Below, piece after piece: positions 1 to 10,007 of a stretch of 64,000 nt of DNA; the stretch's first letter is position 1; every line of letters starts with the position of its first letter. This DNA comes from Streptomyces coeruleorubidus (lineage in GTDB: Bacteria > Actinomycetota > Actinomycetes > Streptomycetales > Streptomycetaceae). A program made the position numbers and the translations under genes. The DNA is taken from NCBI RefSeq assembly GCF_028885415.1, contig NZ_CP118527.1, positions 310,001 through 374,000 of the forward strand, given 5' to 3'. The notes below the pieces were generated by a model. It did no database searches, was not told where the DNA came from, and worked only from the letters and a program-made list of their open reading frames with translations.

Positions 1-766
1 GCCACCGCACACGTGCGGGAACGCGGCGCAGCAGGAGGCCGGTGAGACGCAGTTGCCGGGTGACGGTGGCGGGTGCGGGGGCCGGTCTGCCGTACAGCTC
101 GTGGGCGTACGGAGGCAGGGAGGCGTACGCCAGTTGTGCCACGCGCCGCCACAGCACCTCGCGCAACGGTACGAGAAGGGGATGCGTCGGCGGGCGGAGC
201 AGGAAGTCGTCCACCTCGCGCGCCTCGGGGCCGGCGGCCAGTTCGGGGCGCACCTTCTCGAAGTACGCCGCCAGCTGGGCCCTGTCGGCGGGTACGGACT
301 CGGGGTCGAGACCCACCAGGCGTGCGCTCTCCCGGTGTTCGGCCACGTAGCGGTCGGCCTCGGCGTCGGTGAGCCGGAACCCGGACCTGCGCAGGACGTC
401 CAGATAGGAGTCGATCTCGGCGCAGTGCACCCAGAGAAGCAGACCGGGTTCGTCGACGCCGTAGCGCTCGCCGGTGTCCGGGTCGGTCGCCGTCAGCATG
501 CTGTGGATCTTCCGGACGCGGGCGCCCGCCCGCTCGGCGGCCTCGGTGGTGCCGTACGTCGCCGTGCCGACGAAGTTCGCGGTGCGCATCAGGCGGCCCC
601 AGGCGTCACGGCGGAAGTCGGAGTTCTGCATGACGCCGCGGACCGCGCGGGGGTGCAGGGCCTGGAGGTAGAGCGCCCGGACGCCGGCGATCCACATCAT
701 CGGGTCGCCGTGCATCTGCCAGGTCACCGAACCGGGTCCGAACAACCCGGGGTCCGCGCCGGTCAT
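1..766 (-). CDS. Oxygenase MpaB family protein (DUF2236), partial
   Basis: The frame opens at an ATG at 766, with GGAGG a few bases upstream, and runs off the left edge of the window, giving about 255 residues. The visible sequence has the family's N-terminal pattern (GSVTWQMHGDPMMWIAGVRA, then LYLQALHPRAVRGV) and a later run of helices around YAELYGRP-type motifs. Members are haem-dependent or haem-like oxygenases related to fungal MpaB and bacterial latex-clearing protein; the substrate here cannot be read. It is transcribed away from the iron-box-controlled ABC gene, and the two share a 210-bp intergenic region, so it could also be iron-responsive, though the box lies closer to the other gene. 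The family call is from remembered sequence patterns and is fairly sure; the function is not. Confidence 0.8.
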   Translation of the reverse strand, partial: MTGADPGLFGPGSVTWQMHGDPMMWIAGVRALYLQALHPRAVRGVMQNSDFRRDAWGRLMRTANFVGTATYGTTEAAERAGARVRKIHSMLTATDPDTGERYGVDEPGLLLWVHCAEIDSYLDVLRRSGFRLTDAEADRYVAEHRESARLVGLDPESVPADRAQLAAYFEKVRPELAAGPEAREVDDFLLRPPTHPLLVPLREVLWRRVAQLAYASLPPYAHELYGRPAPAPATVTRQLRLTGLLLRRVPARVRW

Positions 767-885
767 GCGACTCACCTCCGCCCGGCGCCCACGATGACAC
801 AGCTCGAACAATCGGTCGATGCCGCCGGGTTCGTCACCTCGCCCCTGCCGTCCGATTGTTGAGGTTTAACCGACCCGGTTCGAGC

Positions 886-904
886 TTTGGTAAGGCTCTC
901 CTTA
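886..904 (+). promoter_or_regulatory. Iron box (DmdR1/DtxR-type operator)
   Basis: TTTGGTAAGGCTCTCCTTA matches the streptomycete iron box TTAGGTTAGGCTCACCTAA at 15 of 19 positions and keeps the dyad symmetry. It lies 72 bp before the ATG of the binding-lipoprotein gene at 977, where iron-loaded DmdR1 would block transcription. That the downstream transporter is iron-repressed is inference. Confidence 0.75.
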
Positions 905-976
905 TATGCTGACGGCGCCGATCAAGCCCCCACCGGGCCGCTGCGGCATGCCCGACCTCCGCACGACAGGACTGAC

Positions 977-2500
977 ATGCGCACCACCTCCCGCGGTCTC
1001 ATAGCGGCGCTCACCCTCACCCCTCTGTTGGCCGGCTGCTTCGCGCCGAGCGACAGCGGCGACGGCACGGGGAACGGAACGGGATCGGGCGGTCGGCTGC
1101 GGGTCGCGCTGGCCGTGCCGCCGGCGCAGGCGCTGTCCCCGTACAGCAACGACGCCACCGTGCTGAGCAAGCTGTCCGTCGCCGAAGGCCTCACCGCCCT
1201 CGACCGGAACGGCACGGCCAAGCCCGCGCTGGCGAAGTCCTGGAAGCAGGACGACGACACCACCTGGACCTTCGAGCTGCGCAAGGCCGAGTTCCAGGAC
1301 GGCACCGAGTTCACCGCCCAGTCCGTCGTCAACGCGCTCGACCACGCGAGCGCGGCCAAGCCCAAGCCCCGCGTGCTGAGCGACGTGGCCCTCACCGCCA
1401 AGGCCGAGGACGCCGACACCGTCACCCTCACCACCAAGTCGCCCGACCCGGTGCTGCCGCTGCGGCTGGCCAGTCCCGCACTGGCGATCCTGTCGGGGAA
1501 GGCGTACGGCAAGGACGGCGCCGTCAGCCCGGTCGGCACCGGCACCGGCCCGTTCGAGATCACCCGGCTCAGCGGCAAGACCAAGGCGAAGCTCGACCGC
1601 TTCGACGGCTACTGGGGCGGCAAGGCGAAGGCGCCCGGCATCGACGTTAGCTGGATCGCGGACGGCACCGCCCGCGCCAACGCGCTGCGCGGCGGCGAGG
1701 CCGACATCGCCGAGTGGATCCCCACCGCCCAGGCGAAGCTGCTCGACAAGGACACCCGGCACGAGGTGCCCTCCGTGCGCACCGACAGCCTGATCCTCAA
1801 CACCGGCAGCGGCATGTTCACCGACGCCGGTCTGCGCGCGGCCGCCCGGAAGGCCGTCGACGGTTCCACCCTGGTCGACTCCGTCTTCGGCGGGTACGCC
1901 GACCCCGCGCAGGGCCTGTTCGGGCCCGCCGTGCCGTGGGCGGCCGACAAGCGGGTGGCCGTGACCGGCCGCGCCCAGGCCGACACCGCCGCCCAGGTGA
2001 AGGCCGCGACCAAGGGCAGGACGCTGCGGCTGGCCACCTACACCAACCGGGCCGAGCTTCCCGAGGCCGCGACCGTGCTCCAGCAGCAGCTGGAGAAGGC
2101 CGGGTTCACCGTGAAGCAGGACGTGCGCGAGTACACGCAGATGGAGGGCGACCTCCTCGCCGGGAAGTACGACGCCCTCGTCTTCTCCCGGGTGACGCTC
2201 CTCGACACCGGTGACGCGGTCGACTACCTCGCCAGCGACTTCACCAGCGAGGGCGTCTACAACATCGCCGGGCTGAAGGACGGCGCGGTGGACAAGGCCA
2301 TCCGGGCCGCCGCCGCGGAGCGCGACACGGAGCGCCGCCAGCAGAAGATCATGCGGGCGGAGGCGGAGATCCTGCGCACCGACGCCGTCGTTCCGCTGGT
2401 CCACGAGCAGGCGGTGCAGGGTATCGCCACCGGTGTGGAGGGCGTGATCCTCGACCCGCGCGAGCGCTCTCTCGTCGACCTCGACACGCACGTCGGGTAA
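977..2500 (+). CDS. ABC transporter substrate-binding lipoprotein, DppA/OppA (SBP_bac_5) family
   Basis: A 507-residue extracytoplasmic solute-binding protein. I chose the ATG at 977 because it gives a clean lipoprotein signal (MRTTSRGLIAALTLTPLLAGC, lipobox LAGC); the open frame extends 30 codons further upstream but those codons overlap the iron box. The body has typical SBP_bac_5 landmarks: AEGLTALDRNGTAKPALAKSW, a WTFELRKAEFQDGTEF segment and VGTGTGPFEITRL. Family members bind peptides, nickel, haem or metallophores such as opine-type chelators. The iron box upstream argues for a metallophore or haem ligand rather than nutrient peptides, which is inference. The gene ends 3 bp before the fused permease gene, so they are co-transcribed. 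Confidence 0.85.
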   Translation: MRTTSRGLIAALTLTPLLAGCFAPSDSGDGTGNGTGSGGRLRVALAVPPAQALSPYSNDATVLSKLSVAEGLTALDRNGTAKPALAKSWKQDDDTTWTFELRKAEFQDGTEFTAQSVVNALDHASAAKPKPRVLSDVALTAKAEDADTVTLTTKSPDPVLPLRLASPALAILSGKAYGKDGAVSPVGTGTGPFEITRLSGKTKAKLDRFDGYWGGKAKAPGIDVSWIADGTARANALRGGEADIAEWIPTAQAKLLDKDTRHEVPSVRTDSLILNTGSGMFTDAGLRAAARKAVDGSTLVDSVFGGYADPAQGLFGPAVPWAADKRVAVTGRAQADTAAQVKAATKGRTLRLATYTNRAELPEAATVLQQQLEKAGFTVKQDVREYTQMEGDLLAGKYDALVFSRVTLLDTGDAVDYLASDFTSEGVYNIAGLKDGAVDKAIRAAAAERDTERRQQKIMRAEAEILRTDAVVPLVHEQAVQGIATGVEGVILDPRERSLVDLDTHVG

Positions 2501-2503
2501 CGC

Positions 2504-4257
2504 ATGAGCGTCGCCCACGCCCCCGCCGCCCGACTGTCCCTCTGGCCGGCGGCGGCCGGCCGTGTGCTCGCCGGAGCCGTGCTGCTCGGTGCGGTGGCCC
2601 TGCTGCCGTGGCTGACCGGCGCGGACCCGGCCCGCACGGTGCTGCGGGCCCGCTCCGCCGACCAGAATCCGACAGCCGCTGAACTGGCCGCGGTACGGGA
2701 GCAGTTGGGGCTGGACGAGGGGCCGCTCGCGCATCTCGCGCACTGGCTGGGCGGCCTGCCACGCGGGGACGCGGGTGTCTCATGGGTCTCCGGCGAACCG
2801 GTCATGCCACAGGTGGGGACCGCCCTGTCGGCCTCCCTGACGCTGATGCTGGGCGCGCTCGTGGTGACCGTCCTGGTGGCCGCGCTGGTGTGTGCCCGCA
2901 CCGTGTTCCTCGGCTCCCGGCGCCGGCTGCGGCAGGACCGGACGGGCACCACGGCCGCCGTGCTGGCCGCGCTGCCGAAGTTCCTGCTCGCCTCGGTGCT
3001 GGCCACCGTGTGCGGGGTCTGGTGGGGGTGGTTCCCGTCCAGCGGCTGGGAGGGGCCGCAGTCGATGGTGCTGCCCTCGCTCGCCCTCGGCATCCCCTCG
3101 GGCGCGATGCTCGGCGGACTGCTCGACCAGGCGCTGCCCGCCGCCTTCCACGAACCGTGGGCGCGCACGGCGTACGCCGTCGGACTCCCGCCCGGCAACA
3201 TCGCCCGCAACGCGCTGCGCCGCACCCTGCCCGGCATGCTGCCGCAGTTGCTGCCGACCGTCGTGGCCCTGGTCGGCGGTGCGGTCGCGGTGGAGAAGAT
3301 CTTCAACATCCCGGGGCTCGGCCGGCTCGCCCTGGAGGCCGCCGTCGCGCAGGACCTCCCGGTGCTCCAGACCGCGACCCTGGCGCTGGTCCTGCTCGGG
3401 GTGAGCGCCGGCATCCTGATCCGGGCCCTGCGCCACGCGCTCCTCGGCCGCCCCCTGCGCGACGGCGCCCTGCCGGCCCTGCACCGGCCCCCGCTGTTCC
3501 CGCCGCGCTCCCTGCGCTGGATCACCGCGGCTTGTTCGGTGGCCCTGCTCGCCCTCGTCACGGCGGGCCTCCTGCGCGACCCCTTGCAGGTCGACACGGC
3601 GGCGCGGCTGGTGGCCCCGTCCCCCGAACATCCCCTGGGCACGGACGCGCTGGGCCGGGATCTGCTGGCCCGGCTGGGCCACGGGGCGCTGCGCACGGCC
3701 GGTGTCGCCTTCGCCGTGACGGCGGTCAGCGCGGTCACCGGGCTCCTGCTGGGCATGGCACCGCGGGCGAGCGCCGGTCCGACGGAGGTCGTGTCGACCC
3801 TGCCGGCGGTCCTCACCGGCCTGCTGATCGCGGGCGTGACCGGGCCGTCGGTGTGGGGCGCGGCGATCGCGGTCTGCGTGGTCGGCTGGAGTCCGTACGC
3901 CGCACAGACCGCCGCGCTGCTCGAACAGGAACGCGCCAGCGGTCACGTCGCCGCGTCCGTCGCGCTCGGCGCGGGACGGCTGCACCTGCTGCGCCGCCAC
4001 CTGTTCCCCGCTGTCCTGCCGGCCCTTCTCCGCAACGCCCTGCTGCGGCTGCCGACCACCGTCCTGGTCCTGGCCTCGCTCGGCTTCCTGGGCCTCGGCG
4101 AACAGCCACCCACCCCCGAGTGGGGCCGGCTCCTGTCGGAGAACCAGCCGTACGCCGAACTCGCCCCTGGACGGTGCTCGGCCCGGCCGCCGCGCTGGTG
4201 GTGCTCTCCGTGCTGGCGGTGACGGGCAGCGCGCTGGGACGCGAGAAGGGCGAGTAG
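2504..4257 (+). CDS. Fused DppB-DppC ABC permease (frameshift near the end)
   Basis: One frame carries two permease halves normally made as separate proteins. Residues about 1-310 are DppB-like (VEKIFNIPGLGRLALEAAVAQD is the diagnostic loop). Residues about 330-580 are DppC-like (HPLGTDALGRDLLARL, then the EAA-type loop ASVALGAGRLHLLRRHL). The open frame stops at 4222 after a nonsense tail, but the +1 frame continues family sequence (WTVLGPAAALVVLSVLAVTGSALG) to a TAG at 4255-4257. Restoring one C in the run at about 4164-4168 joins them, so I annotate to 4257. No ATPase gene follows: a terminator and an oppositely oriented gene come next. The importer must therefore borrow an ATPase or have lost it. 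Confidence 0.82.
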
Positions 4258-4311
4258 CACGCGTCCCGGCCGGTGGGCTCCACGGGCCGGGGCACCTGCT
4301 ACTCGCCCTTC
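4245..4311. terminator. Bidirectional terminator, 13-bp perfect stem
   Basis: GAAGGGCGAGTAG (4245-4257) pairs perfectly with CTACTCGCCCTTC (4299-4311), and the enclosed stretch has a second stem (CCCGGCC/GGCCGGG). The left arm contains the permease stop codon. It sits between convergent genes, so it can terminate both. Confidence 0.75.
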
Positions 4312-4322
4312 AGACGAGGTCT

Positions 4323-5306
4323 TCAGACGGGGCGCGTCTCGTCGACCACGTACCCCCGCCGCTTGTCCACGACGTTGCGCAGAGGCCGACCCTCGATATG
4401 ACGGGTGAGGTTGTCGAGGAACACCTCGACAAGTGCCTCCCGCTCGCTGGTGGTCTCGCCCGCCGTGTGGGGGGAGATCATCACGCCGGGCATGTCCCAC
4501 AGCGGCGACCGGGCCGGCAGCGGCTCCTGGCCGAAGACGTCCAGGGCGGCGCCGGCGAGCCGGCCGGCGGCGAGGTGGTCGATGAGCGCCTCCTCGTCGA
4601 CGAGTCCGCCCCGGCCGACGTTGATCAGCCGGGCCCCCGGCTTCATGGCCGCCAGCACGGAGGCGTCGACCATGCCCCGGGTGCCCTCGGTCAGGGGCGC
4701 GGCCAGGACGACGTAGTCCGCCTCCGTCAGGGCGGAAGTCAGGGTCGCCGCGCCGTGGACCGTGCCGAAGTCGGGGTCGTCCGTGCGGGCCTTGCGGCCG
4801 GCGCCGCAGACCCGCATCCCGGTGGCACGCAGCAGCCGGGCGATGGCCCGGCCGATGGGCCCCGTGCCCCAGACCAGCACCGTGCGTCCGGTGATGCCGT
4901 CACTGGGCCGCGGACGCCACTCGCGACGCCGCTGGTGCTCCCAGGTGCCGGGGAAGTCCTTGGCGAGGGCGAGGATCAGGCCGAGGACGTACTCGGCGGT
5001 CGGCTGGTCGTAGACGCCGCGGGCATTGGTGAGAACGACGCCCGGATCGTCCACCAGGGCGGGGAAGAGCAGGGAGTCCACGCCCGCGGAGGACGCGTGC
5101 ACCCAGCGGGGTGCCTTCTCGGGGTTGTCGGGCCAGGCGTCGCGGATGGCCGGGGTGATGGTGACCCAGGCCAGCAGGGCGTCGGCGCCGGGGAGGAGGT
5201 AGGGCAGCTCCTCCTCGGTGGCGTAGACGGTGTCCGCGAGGCGTTCGATGAGTCCGGTGGCGGGTGGCCGGTTGCCCCGGTAGAGGACGACGAGTCGGTC
5301 GGGCAT
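4323..5306 (-). CDS. D-2-hydroxyacid dehydrogenase family protein
   Basis: A 327-residue NAD(P)-dependent oxidoreductase. The nucleotide-binding motif is GTGPIGRAIARLLRATGMRV (about residues 147-166). The family's catalytic Arg, Glu and His positions are seen in NVGRGGLVDEEAL, the following FGQEPLP stretch and SPHTAGET. It starts at the ATG at 5306, behind GGAG within the end of the aldehyde dehydrogenase gene, so it is translationally linked as the last gene of the leftward amine-catabolism operon. It probably reduces or oxidises a 2-oxo/2-hydroxy acid produced in that pathway; the substrate is unknown. The reading frame is intact, unlike the genes upstream. Confidence 0.85.
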   Translation of the reverse strand: MPDRLVVLYRGNRPPATGLIERLADTVYATEEELPYLLPGADALLAWVTITPAIRDAWPDNPEKAPRWVHASSAGVDSLLFPALVDDPGVVLTNARGVYDQPTAEYVLGLILALAKDFPGTWEHQRRREWRPRPSDGITGRTVLVWGTGPIGRAIARLLRATGMRVCGAGRKARTDDPDFGTVHGAATLTSALTEADYVVLAAPLTEGTRGMVDASVLAAMKPGARLINVGRGGLVDEEALIDHLAAGRLAGAALDVFGQEPLPARSPLWDMPGVMISPHTAGETTSEREALVEVFLDNLTRHIEGRPLRNVVDKRRGYVVDETRPV

Positions 5307-5307
5307 G

Positions 5308-6750
5308 TCAGGCTCCGACGGGGACTGCGATGTACTTGTACTCGAGGAACTCGTCGATGCCGACGCGTCCGCCTTCGCGGCCCAGGCCGGACTGCTTGAC
5401 GCCGCCGAAGGGGGCGGCGGGGTTGGAGACCAGCCCGGTGTTGAGGCCGATCATGCCGCTTTCCAGACGCTCGCTGACGCGCAGGGCGCGGTCGAGGTTC
5501 TGGGTGAACAGGTAGGAGGCGAGGCCGAATTCGGTGTCGTTGGCGGCGGTGACGGCCTCGTCCTCGGTCTCGAAGGTGAGGATGGCGGCGACCGGCCCGA
5601 AGACTTCGGTGTCGATGATGGCGGAGTCGGCGGAGACGTCGTGAGCACGGTGGGCGGGTAGAAGCAGCCGGGCCCTTCGGGGAGTTCGCCGCCGGTGAGG
5701 ACCGTGGCTCCGCGCTTGACCGCGTCGCGGACGATGTCGTGGGCCTTGCTGCGGCCGGCGATGTCGATGAGGGGCCGACATCGATGCCGGGTTCGGTACC
5801 GTCGCCGACCTTCAGGGCCGCCATGCGGGCGGCGAGGCGGGTGGCGAACTCCTCGGCGACGGAAGTGTGGACGTAGATGCGGTTGGCGGCGCAGCAGGAC
5901 TCGCCCATGTTGCGCATCTTGGCGACCATGGTGCCTTCGACGGCCACGTCGAGGTCGGCGTCGTCGAAGACGATGAGGGGGGCGTTGCCGCCGAGTTCCA
6001 TGGAGGTGCGGATGACGGTGTCGGCGCACTGGGCCAGCAGGATCCGGCCGACCTGGGTGGAGCCGGTGAAGGAGAGTTTGCGGATCTGCCCGTCGCGCAG
6101 CAGCGGCTCGACGACACCGGCCGCGTCCGAGGTGACGACGATGTTCAGCACGCCCTCCGGCAGACCGGCTTCGGTGAGGATGCCGGCCAGGGCGAGGGAG
6201 GACAGGGGGTCTGGGGGGCGGGCTTGAGGACCATGGTGCAGCCGGCGGCGATGGCCGGCCCGATCTTGCGGGTGCCATGGCCAGGGGGAAGTTCCACGGG
6301 GTGATGAGCAGGCAGGGGCCCACGGGCTGGCGGGTGACCAGGAGGCGGTTCCTGCCGTCCGGGCGGTGGTCATCCCGCCGTCGATGCGCACGGCTTCCTC
6401 GGAGAACCAGCGGAAGAACTCTGCCGCGTAGGCGACTTCGGCACGCGCCTCGGCCAGGGGCTTGCCATCTCCAGTGTCATCAGCAGCGCCAGGTCCTCGG
6501 TGCGCGCGATGATGATGTCGTAGGCGCGGCGCAGGATCTCGCTGCGCACACGGGGCGGAGTGGCGGCCCAGGCCGCTGCGCGGCGACCGCCGCTTCGACG
6601 GCACGGCGGCCGTCGCCGGGGAGGCATCGGCGACCTGGCACAGCTCCTCACCGGTGGCCGGGTTGTCGACGGAAAGGGTCCGGCGGACTCCGCGTCCTGC
6701 CAACCGCCGCCGATGAAAAGCTGCTTGGGAACGTCGTGGACGACAGTCAT
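5308..6750 (-). pseudogene. NAD-dependent aldehyde (succinate-semialdehyde type) dehydrogenase, multiply frameshifted
   Basis: Family sequence runs the whole length but jumps between frames about eight or nine times (for example near 5640, 5780, 6210, 6285, 6360, 6465, 6570 and 6675). The start is the ATG at 6750 behind AAGGAG (MTVVHDVPKQLFIGGGW). Recognisable blocks, in order, are LLITPWNFPLAMAP, LSFTGSTQVGRILLAQC, the glutamate motif TSMELGGNAPLIVFDDADL, GESCCAANRIYVH with the catalytic cysteine, EVFGPVAAILTFE and the C-terminal SGLGREGGRVGIDEFLEYKY. Length matches a normal class of about 480 residues once phases are restored. It would oxidise an aminoaldehyde or semialdehyde made by the neighbouring amine oxidase. 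The breaks may be sequencing indels rather than decay, since the blocks are well preserved. Confidence 0.8.
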
Positions 6751-6792
6751 CTCGAGGTCTCCTTGTATGCGTAGAGGTGCGCTGCCGCACGG

Positions 6793-8064
6793 TCAGCGGA
6801 TGCGGTCCAGCGTCTTGTAGTAGGCGCCCGCGAAGGGCAGGAACCAGGCGGTGCCGTTGTAGAGGGGATGCGGGGCGGGGCGATGTCGCGAACCGGGCTG
6901 GCCTCGGGGTGGCCGTCCATCACCTCTGCCATGACCTGCCCCATGTGCGTGGCCATCTGCACGCCGTGGCCCGCGTATCCCATGGAGTAGTACACGCCGT
7001 CCTCGGTCTGCCCGGCGTGCACGATGCGGTCCATCGCGAAGCGACGGAGCCGCCCCACACGTACTCGACCTTGGTCCGGGCGAGTTGGGGAAGATCTCGC
7101 ACATCTCACGGAACAGGACGGCCCCGCTCTTCTTGTCCGAGGTGGGGTCGGACGGTGCGAAGCGGGCACGGCCGCCGAACAGCAGACGGTTGTCCGGGGT
7201 GAGCCGGAAATAGTGGCAGACCTGGTTGGAGTCGACGATGAGGCGGGCCTTCGGGATGATGTCCCGGGCGAGCTCCTCGCCGAGCGGCTCGGTCACGATG
7301 ATGAAGCTGCCCAGACAGACCTGCTGGCGGCGCAGCCACGGAAGTTCTTGTCGGTGTAGGCGTCGGTGGCCATCATGACCTGCCCGGCGCGGATCACACC
7401 GCGCTCGTGCTGACCTCGAAACGGCCTTCGGCGGTACGCCGCACGCCGATGGCCGCGTTGCGCTCGTGGATCTCGACACCGGTGCGCTCGCACGCCTCGG
7501 CCATGCCGCGCACGAAGCGGCCCACGTGCAGTGCGGCGCTGAGCGGGTCGAGCAGGCCGCCGTGGTAGGCGTCGGATCCGATCTCGGAACGCAGCTCGGA
7601 CTTGCCGATCAGTACGGTCTCGTGGCGAAGTACTTGGCCAGGTCGCGCTGTTGGGCCTTCTTGCTCTCGAAGTGCGCTGGGCGGGAGGCCACGCCCAGAC
7701 GTCCGACGCGACGGAACTGACAGTCGATGGACTCCTCGTCCACGAGCCGCTCGACGGTGTCCACGGCCTCGCCGTAGGAGTTGTAGATCTCGCGGGCCCG
7801 CTCGAGTCCGTATCGGCGGATGGCCTGGCTTATGCCGATCGTGAAGCCCAGGTTCGCCATGCCGCCGTTGCGCGCTGAGGCCCCGGAACCGATCTGGCCC
7901 TTCTCGACGAGGGTGACACGGGCGCCCTTGCGGGCGGAGTGCAGGGCGGTGGACAGACCCGTCAGGCCGGCGCCGACGACCACCAGGTCGGTGTCCTCGT
8001 CAGGGGCTTGCCGGACCGGTCGGGAACGCCCCGGCGGTTTCTATCCAGTACGGATCGTCTTCAT
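6793..8064 (-). pseudogene. FAD-dependent amine oxidoreductase (DAO family, PuuB-like), multiply frameshifted
   Basis: This is a glycine/D-amino-acid oxidase-type flavoprotein of about 420 residues. The dinucleotide motif is VVVGAGLTGLSTALHSARKG, then VTLVEKGQIGSGASARNGG, the pattern of gamma-glutamylputrescine oxidases. The best start is the ATG at 8064, with the N-terminus DDPYWIETAGAFPTG in a shifted frame immediately afterwards. Phase changes occur near 8050, 7990, 7625, 7405, 7340, 7090, 7040 and 6870. The C-terminus (YYSMGYAGHGVQMATHMGQVMAE, ending GAYYKTLDRIR) is conserved. Membership in the potDABC operon supports oxidation of putrescine, a glutamylated polyamine or a related amine to an aldehyde. 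As with the next gene, indels may be artefacts. Confidence 0.78.
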
Positions 8065-8228
8065 TGCGGGTCTCCTGCGAGGAATTTTTCGGGGGATCCC
8101 GGCCGGGCGCCCACTCGGGGCCCGGCCGACGGCGCTGTCAGCGGTAGCGCGGCCCGTGCCGGCGCAAGGCACAGGTGAGGGCAGCAGGTGCGGCTGAGCG
8201 GTGGCGGCGGTCAGCGGAGCGGTGGTGG

Positions 8229-9115
8229 TCATACGGCCTCACCTCCGGGTGCGGCGATCCCTGCCGTGTTCTCGACGGAGAAGCAGGAGTTCTGCCGTCC
8301 GGAGCCGAGCCAGCGCACCAGGGCGACCAGGGCGAGGGCGAGGATCGCGACGGCGATGAGGATCGCGCTGACCGCGGTCACGCTGGGATCGATGTCGAAG
8401 GTCAGGGAGTTGTAGACCTGCACCGGCAGGGTGACGGTGTCGACGGAGGAGAGGAACTGGAGATGTAGAACTCGTCGAAGCTGGTGATGAAGGAGAAGAT
8501 CGCCGCCGCGATCATGCCGGGCGCGGCGAGGGGGAAGGTGATCCGCCGGGCGATGGTCAGGCGGCCGGCGCCCATGCTGGCGGCGGCGTCCTCCAGCCGT
8601 TCGTCGATGCCGCGCAGGGTCGCGATCAGGATCAGGCGCAGGGTCGCGATCGATCGGCCGCGATCGGCGAGGCCAGCACGGTGTGCCCGAGAGCGATGGC
8701 GAGCGGGCTGCCCAGCATCGCCGCGGGCTCGAAGAGCAGGAACAGGCCCAGCGCGGTGACGATCTGCGGAATGACCAGCGGTCCGAGGACCAGGGCGTAG
8801 ACCGCGGAGCGCAGCGGGAGTTCGCTTTCTGCTCAGGGCGGTGGCCGCGGTCACGCCGATGATCAGCGAGAACACGGTACTGAGGCAGGCGATGAGGGCG
8901 CTCAGTGACAGGGCGGCCGGCCATTTGCTGCCGTCGGCGAACAGTGCCTTGTACCAGCCGAGCGTCCAGGAGTCCGGGGGGAAGGCGGCGAAGGCGTTGT
9001 TGCTGAAGGAGGTGACCAGGATGACGACGATCGGCAGGGCCAGGAACAGCAGGATCACGGTGGCGATGGCGGTCAGGGCGATCCGCCCGGCGAGGGTCTT
9101 GCGCAGTTCCATCAT
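8229..9115 (-). CDS. potC: Polyamine ABC transporter permease (PotC-like), frameshifted
   Basis: Inner-membrane permease of a spermidine/putrescine-type importer, about 295 residues. The N-terminus (MMELRKTLAGRIALTAIATVILLFLALP) and the PotC signature DSWTLGWYKALFADG are in frame from the ATG at 9115. Later blocks (LVIPQIVTALGLFLLFEP, GMIAAAIFSFITSFDEFYI and the C-terminal VALVRWLGSGRQ) lie in other frames, with breaks near 8828, 8655 and 8460. The start overlaps the potB stop (ATGA). The 164 bp that separate its end from the oxidase gene hold a 63-codon open frame beginning exactly at its stop, which I do not regard as a gene. Confidence 0.8.
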
Positions 9116-10004
9116 GACCCGCTCCTCTTCTTACGGCTGGTGCCAGGGAGCTGACGAGCTTGACCAGCAGCAGTCCGGCGAAGGTGAGCAGCAGCAGGAT
9201 GACTCCCTGAGCGGCCGCCCCGTTCCACTGGTTTTCCTTGGTCACCTGCTGGTTGATGAGGTGGCGATCATCGTCTGGTTGGGTCCGCCCATCAGGGCGG
9301 GGGTGATGTAGTAGCCCAGCGAGAGGATGAAGCTGAGCAGTCCGGCACTGGCCAGTCCGGGGGCGACCAGCGGCAGGTAGACCCGGCGGAAGATCGTCAC
9401 ACGTCCCGCGCCCATGCTGGAGGCCGCCGCGAGCAGGCGGCGGTCCACGCCGCGCATCACGCCGTAGAGCAGCAGCACGGTGTAGGGCAGCATCATGGAG
9501 GTGGTGCCGATGACCACGCCCAGCTCGTTGTAGAGCAGCTGGAACGGCGCCCCCTGCACCGACAGGCCGGCCAGGGTCTCGTTCACCAGACCCTTGTCGC
9601 CGAGCAGGATGATCCAGCCGTAGGTGCGCACCAGGGCGCTGATGAAGTGCGGAACGACGACGATCAGCATGGCCAGTGCCGCCACAGGGGCTTCAGCCGC
9701 GAGATCGCGTTCGCCAGAATGAACCCGAAGACCAGGCTCAACAGCGCCGTCTCCGCGGAGATCCGCAGCGTGGTGAACAGGACCGACAGATTGACGCCCG
9801 TCAGCGCCTCGACATACCAGTGCAGGGTGAGCGATCCGTCGGCATTCTTCAGGCTGAGGAGCAGCGTGGTGAAGATCGGGTAGAGACGAACAGCACCAGC
9901 AGATAGACGACGACGGGCAGCGCGTAGAGGATCCCGACGCGGGTCTTGCGCGAGGCCAAGAGCTTGCGCGGACGGGCAGGGGCGGTGGCGGTGAGGGCGG
10001 CCAT
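9112..10004 (-). CDS. potB: Polyamine ABC transporter permease (PotB-like), frameshifted
   Basis: Inner-membrane permease partner of PotC, about 297 residues. It begins at the ATG at 10004 (MAALTATAPARPRKLLASRK, then a hydrophobic YALPVVVYLLVLF segment). The frame slips near 9888, again near 9685, 9260 and 9145. Conserved blocks include LLLSLKNADGSLTLHWYVEAL, LIVVVPHFISALVRTYGWI, and the cytoplasmic EAA loop AAASSMGAGRVTIFRRVYLPL that docks on the ATPase. Restoring phase at the end gives a basic tail, SRKKRSGS, whose TGA overlaps the potC ATG. Confidence 0.78.
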
Positions 10005-10007
10005 GGC

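Noticed and set aside
53..862. 269-codon plus-strand frame at the left edge
   Set aside because: Opposite the MpaB-family gene, which has family motifs and a ribosome site; this frame has neither.
902..2743. 613-codon minus-strand frame opposite the iron-box binding protein
   Set aside because: Antisense shadow of two well-supported genes; no ribosome site or known motif.
8041..8232. 63-codon minus-strand frame starting exactly at the potC stop
   Set aside because: The ATGA overlap is suggestive, but the product is low complexity and ends inside the oxidase N-terminus; more likely spacer.
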